Shown here in pieces: positions 60,286 to 64,000 of a stretch of 64,000 bases of DNA. Below the pieces are notes generated by a model, which saw nothing but the letters and a program-made list of their open reading frames with translations, did not search any database and was not told where the DNA came from. Positions within the stretch are counted from its first letter, which is position 1, and the number at the start of each line of letters is the position of its first letter. This DNA comes from Ancistrus triradiatus (taxonomy: Eukaryota > Chordata > Actinopteri > Siluriformes > Loricariidae), in assembly GCA_025084515.1 (NCBI GenBank), contig JAJAGP010000424.1:357744-421743 (forward strand). Direction: 5' to 3'. Both the position numbers and the translations under genes were made by a program.

Positions 60286-61154
60286 GGCCGTTTCTCAATA
60301 TGCATACTTCTCTGTACTTGTGTTCTTGTGTACTTGTGAACCGTCAGCAGTCGCAGCCCAAGTACTGATTCATTTCTAAGTTCGCATCTAACCAAGTACG
60401 CTCCAAATCGCCGGATGTGTTCTCGATCCGCCCATATTACCGAGGATGCATCGGAGCAGACTTGTGCGGACTTGAACAGTGAAATATCCCACAATGCATT
60501 GCCAGCTCGGTAGTAGCGGATGAGGGAACTCCCAACTGGATGTATAATTTCTAAAGTAATACTGTTATTGTGTCACAGAATGAAGTTATAAGAGTTTTTT
60601 AGACGAGAATGTAGTTGTTTAAAATTAAACTATGCGGTCAGTTTATCAAGATAAAGCTTACATTAAAAAATGCTCAGATGATTTCGGAGATGTTACGTAA
60701 AGTTATTAACGTTTTTATTATGCATTATATGTGTTATTTGTTCAGCCTGTATACTAAATATGAATTGTCTGATATAAATTGAAATTCAGAATTAAATTCC
60801 CTTCTTAAATCAGACTTGTTTGGTGCTCGCTTATGTTTGGGAAGGTTTTTATTTATGCTTAAATGCGATTGGTCCGTTGTTACACGTAGATTAAACTATT
60901 CAATGGAAAGTAAAAGATCTGAGCACTTCTTCCACCACTGACAGGCTTTATACAAGATGTTTTAGGATTTTATCTAGGTGTAAAAAGTAAACCGTGTTGT
61001 CTCCGTAGCCAAGTACGCTGCAGTTCCAATTGTAGAACAACCAAACTGCGTTCTCCCGTCCTCAGGAGTATGTACTCGCAAGTCGAACTTCCTAGTCCAA
61101 ACTTAGGAAGTACGCAAGTCCGAACTTCGCATACTTGGTATTGAGAAACGGCCC
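60286..61154. mobile_element. MITE with GGCCGTTTCTCAATA ends, copy 2 (uninterrupted)
   Basis: It begins GGCCGTTTCTCAATATGCAT and ends TACTTGGTATTGAGAAACGG. It matches copy 1 along its length and supplies the empty target site (TATGCATTATATGTG) for the Tc1 insertion there. About 870 bp, no coding frame. Confidence 0.85.
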
Positions 61155-61157
61155 ATG

Positions 61158-61205
61158 TATACTGCTCAAAAAAATAAAGTTCCCTTTATTTTTTTGAGCA
61201 GTATA
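61158..61205. mobile_element. Solo TIR-TIR palindrome of a Tc1-like element
   Basis: Arms TATACTGCTCAAAAAAATAA and its complement are separated by only a few bases. They are the two tips of a well-known fish Tc1 family (ACTGCTCAAAAAAATAAAG) joined head to head, with all interior sequence deleted. It sits 4 bp from the end of the 60.3-kb MITE. Confidence 0.8.
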
Positions 61206-62184
61206 TTTACAGGGAATTGATGTACCAGTGTCCTATCATTCTTGTGCCACTCACACAGATTTGGCTCTGGGCACCCTACGATTGTCTTGGGACATGTGAG
61301 TGTGAAGGCTCTATTCTGCCTGCCTAGAGATGTTGATATACATGGAAAATAAACCAAAGAACCAATTTAATTCTAGTTTAAACACTGTAGCCGATTTGTT
61401 GTGTAGTCAGCCCCTAACAAAGGCCTCTTCCAGGCATCTTTGCTCCAAATGTTTCGGCATTCGTTCATCAGACCCATATTATTATGTGATAGCAGCAATG
61501 TCCTCTATGAGAAACTGCCATTCAGCAATTCAGCAAGTCCTAGTCGATTTGGACATTGACCATTGTTTGACCATTGACCATTGCAGACCCACTGAGCTGC
61601 TGTGGCACACCAGATAAACCACAACACTGTCTTCACATATTGCACACATATCTGTCAACATTTTTCCAGGTGCATAACCCATTGACATTACACAACACAG
61701 CTGTTGTTAATGTTTGTTGTTGGTTTTTGCATATACACTGCTATGAATAATCACTGAAGTAAGACTGTATTCAGAATCAAGCTTTCTCCAAAACACACAC
61801 ACTTTCACAATATCTGGTACCCTGTATATTTGCATGTTACATCATGTTAATAGCTATCAAAACATCTGCCATGTTAACACAATTAAAGCAGCAGTTCCTT
61901 CTTTTTATCTTGTAACATTACACTGCATTTATATCCTACATTTTTATAACTTACGGTTTCAAACACAGCATCAGTGAGTGACAAATTCAGTATCAGTGAA
62001 AGAGTGAGAAATTCACATATACAGCATTGTTGTAGCACGTGTAAAACAGTAACACATAAAAGTGTGAATTAACTATGCACTGGTTACGAGGAATTTAGTG
62101 GTATACAGTTTGACTTTTGCTGGCCCTTTAGATTTTAGACCTTCAGAATTTTATGACTGGGCTTACAACCAATTGGTGCAGCCA
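61206..62184. other. Unassigned sequence with a 95-codon frame
   Basis: The plus frame 61330-61617 contains the short repeat CATTGACCATTG and no known domain. Probably an old repeat; not identified. Confidence 0.3.
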
Positions 62185-62412
62185 TGTACATCAGCCATAA
62201 CGTTAAAACCACCTGTCTAATATTCTGTAGGTCCCCCCTTGCCAAGGCAATGAGACATGGACTGCTAAATGACTGAATAAAAATGCAAACTAACAACCAC
62301 ATGAATACCATGACCTATGTTTTCCCAACATAACACTGCCCAGAGCACCACACTGTCAATGTTATTGACTTCACTTGTCAGTAGTCTTAATATTATGGCT
62401 GCTCAGTGTAAA
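62185..62412. mobile_element. Short MITE (deletion form)
   Basis: Its ends are inverted: CAGCCATAACGTTAAAACCA on the left and TTAATATTATGGCTGCTCAG on the right. The inside includes TCTGTAGGTCCCCCCTTGCC. This is a typical fish repeat. Confidence 0.6.
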
Positions 62413-62582
62413 ACAGAAAGTTGTCTTAGCTTATTAAGTGCCATTGATGCAACTGCAAGTCTAATTAAACTTCGAAAGTAACCTGAAAGCTGTCCTTGAG
62501 TTGTGCGGTATTGAGCTTTAGTCTACTGGATTTCATATAATTTGATATGATTAGGCAAATGCATAAATTAACACATTATTTC

Positions 62583-62800
62583 ACCTCACAGCTCCATAGA
62601 TCGTGGGTCTGTCCTGAACTTGGACTCCACTTGTGAAGTTTGCACATTTTCCCCTTGTCCACATGGGTTTACTCCAGGTACATTGGTTTCTTCCCACATT
62701 CCTAATGTTAGGTTAACTGTTCGCTCTCAGTTGCCCTCAGTGTGAGTGTGTCTGACTAGTATTGATATAACCATGCAACATTAAATAAATAAATGACAAA
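62583..62800 (+). repeat. DANA-like SINE, decayed
   Basis: CACCTCACAGCTCCATAGAT, GTTTGCACATTTTCCCCTTG and GGTTTACTCCAGG preserve the order of the SINE core. The 3' end fades into AAATAAATAAATGA. Confidence 0.6.
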
Positions 62801-63574
62801 TTACTTGTTGTTAGTAGTAGAAAACCAGGAACAATTATCAATGAAAAAAGTAACAAAGCCTGATGGCTCCAGGAGGCTGTATATCTGGATAGTCTGTGAA
62901 CTGGTTCCCTAACGACATCAGTTAAATCATGATGATATGGTCAAAATAGGATACATGTTCTAGAAAATAGTATTGACATTATATTAGGAAACAAACAAAT
63001 CTCTGTACAGCATAATAAACTCAGTGAAAATACTTGTTGGAAAACAGAATGGAAATGGCAAAATACTAAACTGCATATTGCTTATGAAATCTATAAAAAG
63101 TGCTCTGACTATTGCAGAGATCTGAAAACTTGGCTGATAAATAACTATCTCCTGGTAAAGATTTTCCAGTGTCACTCATCTCCTCTGGCAAATGAATTCC
63201 TTTTGTATGTGTTATTGCAGTGTTTGTCAACTTTACTTATTAGAAGCAATACTTATAACTTGTGGTAATGAACCTTTCCTTTCTCATGCTACATATCCTT
63301 GCATTAGTTAAGTCAGACCCACCAGAACTCCAGAAACAAGTAATGTGTGGGACATCTATAAGCCACAGGGGGGCAGTGTATACATGTGGTGGCTGCCAGG
63401 AAAACAGTGGTTTAAGACTACTTTTAAAACAGTTATACTGTCAAATAGTTAGTGTATATAAGTTTTATATATCAGTACATCATCTTTCCACTCATTCCTA
63501 AATAATTCTGAAGTATTTAATATATCTTAAGTTTGCTGCATATACTTTGCTGGTTATACATTTTTATTTTACTT

Positions 63575-64000
63575 CTTCTTCTTCTTCTTCTTTCGGCTTC
63601 TCCCTTTATCAGGGGTCACCACAGCGAGTTAAACGTTTCCACCTCACCCTGTCCTCCACGTCCTCTACTCTCACCCCAACTCCCTGCATATGTTCATTTA
63701 CCACAACCAAAGAACTCCTCTTTGGTTTTCCTCTCCGTCTCTTGCCTGGCAGCTCCATCTCCAACATCCTCCTTCCAATATATCTACTATCCCTCCTCTG
63801 CACATGTCCAAACCATCTCAGTCTTCCCTCTCGAATTTTGTCTCCCAATTTTCCAACCTGTGCTGTCCCTCTGATGATCTCATTCCTAATCCTGTCCACC
63901 CTAGACACTCCTAAAGAGAACCTCAACATGCTAAGTTCTGCCACCTCCAGCTCTGCTTCCTGTCTCTTTGTCAGTGCCACTGTCTCTAAGCCATACAACA
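63575..64000 (-). mobile_element. RTE-clade LINE 3' end (continues beyond window)
   Basis: The minus frame 63609-63998 (129 aa, open at the edge) reads MYGLETVALTKRQEAELEVA, then LRFSLGVSRVDRIRNEIIRG, REGRLRWFGHVQRRD, PGKRRRGKPKRS and RVRWKRLTRCGDP. This is the C-terminal tail of RTE-type reverse transcriptases. The element ends in a (GAA)n tract (63579-63594 as TTC on the plus strand), a usual RTE tail. Confidence 0.88.

Noticed and set aside
1..64000. A new multi-gene defence, biosynthetic or mobile system
   Set aside because: Only two ordinary vertebrate genes and decayed repeats are supported; nothing in gene order suggests co-operating unknown genes.

Overview
This window is eukaryotic, vertebrate nuclear DNA, almost certainly from a ray-finned (teleost) fish. 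It is AT-rich, its genes are split by GT/AG introns, and its repeats are typical of fish: many Tc1/mariner elements, V-type and DANA-like tRNA SINEs, palindromic MITEs and RTE/I-type LINE pieces. The repeat mix would fit an otophysan such as a catfish or characin, but I cannot fix the species. There are no bacterial operons and no CRISPR arrays. The ATG-to-stop reading frames scattered through the window are mostly transposase remnants or chance frames.

Two cellular genes can be reconstructed, both on the minus strand. (1) igsf9 (Turtle family, Ig superfamily member 9) fills about 1-33,900. Eighteen coding exons encode a signal peptide, five Ig domains (two exons each), two fibronectin III domains (two exons each), one membrane span and a very long cytoplasmic tail. 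The tail lies mostly in one exon that runs off the left edge; at least 1,620 codons are visible. Exon phases are consistent from start to finish. The 15.9-kb intron between exons 2 and 3 and the 6-kb intron between exons 5 and 6 are packed with transposons. (2) tmem230 lies at 43,361-48,971. Three coding exons encode a complete 119-residue two-span membrane protein, with a polyadenylation signal at 42,867. Its introns hold two Tc1 copies and a three-level nest of transposons. A TATA-less promoter-like patch with NRF-1 and ETS motifs at about 59.06-59.09 kb is a candidate tmem230 promoter. A patch near 42.2-42.4 kb is a candidate igsf9 promoter.

The rest is intergenic or intronic repeat landscape. 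There are at least fifteen Tc1/mariner copies or fragments from several lineages, all apparently dead, plus a Tigger-like element, several MITE families, SINEs, LINE fragments (one with an RNase H domain, one RTE 3' end) and microsatellites.

The most unusual observations are: a 53-bp piece of tmem230 exon 2 re-inserted 3 kb upstream of the gene and bracketed by an exact 31-bp direct repeat; a nested transposon stack whose inner insertion can be proved from an empty-site copy elsewhere in the same window; a Tc1 derivative that keeps only the DNA-binding half of its transposase as an open frame; a solo TIR-TIR palindrome; and a Tc1 copy whose two tips are replaced by (TA)n. I found no convincing new multi-gene system.
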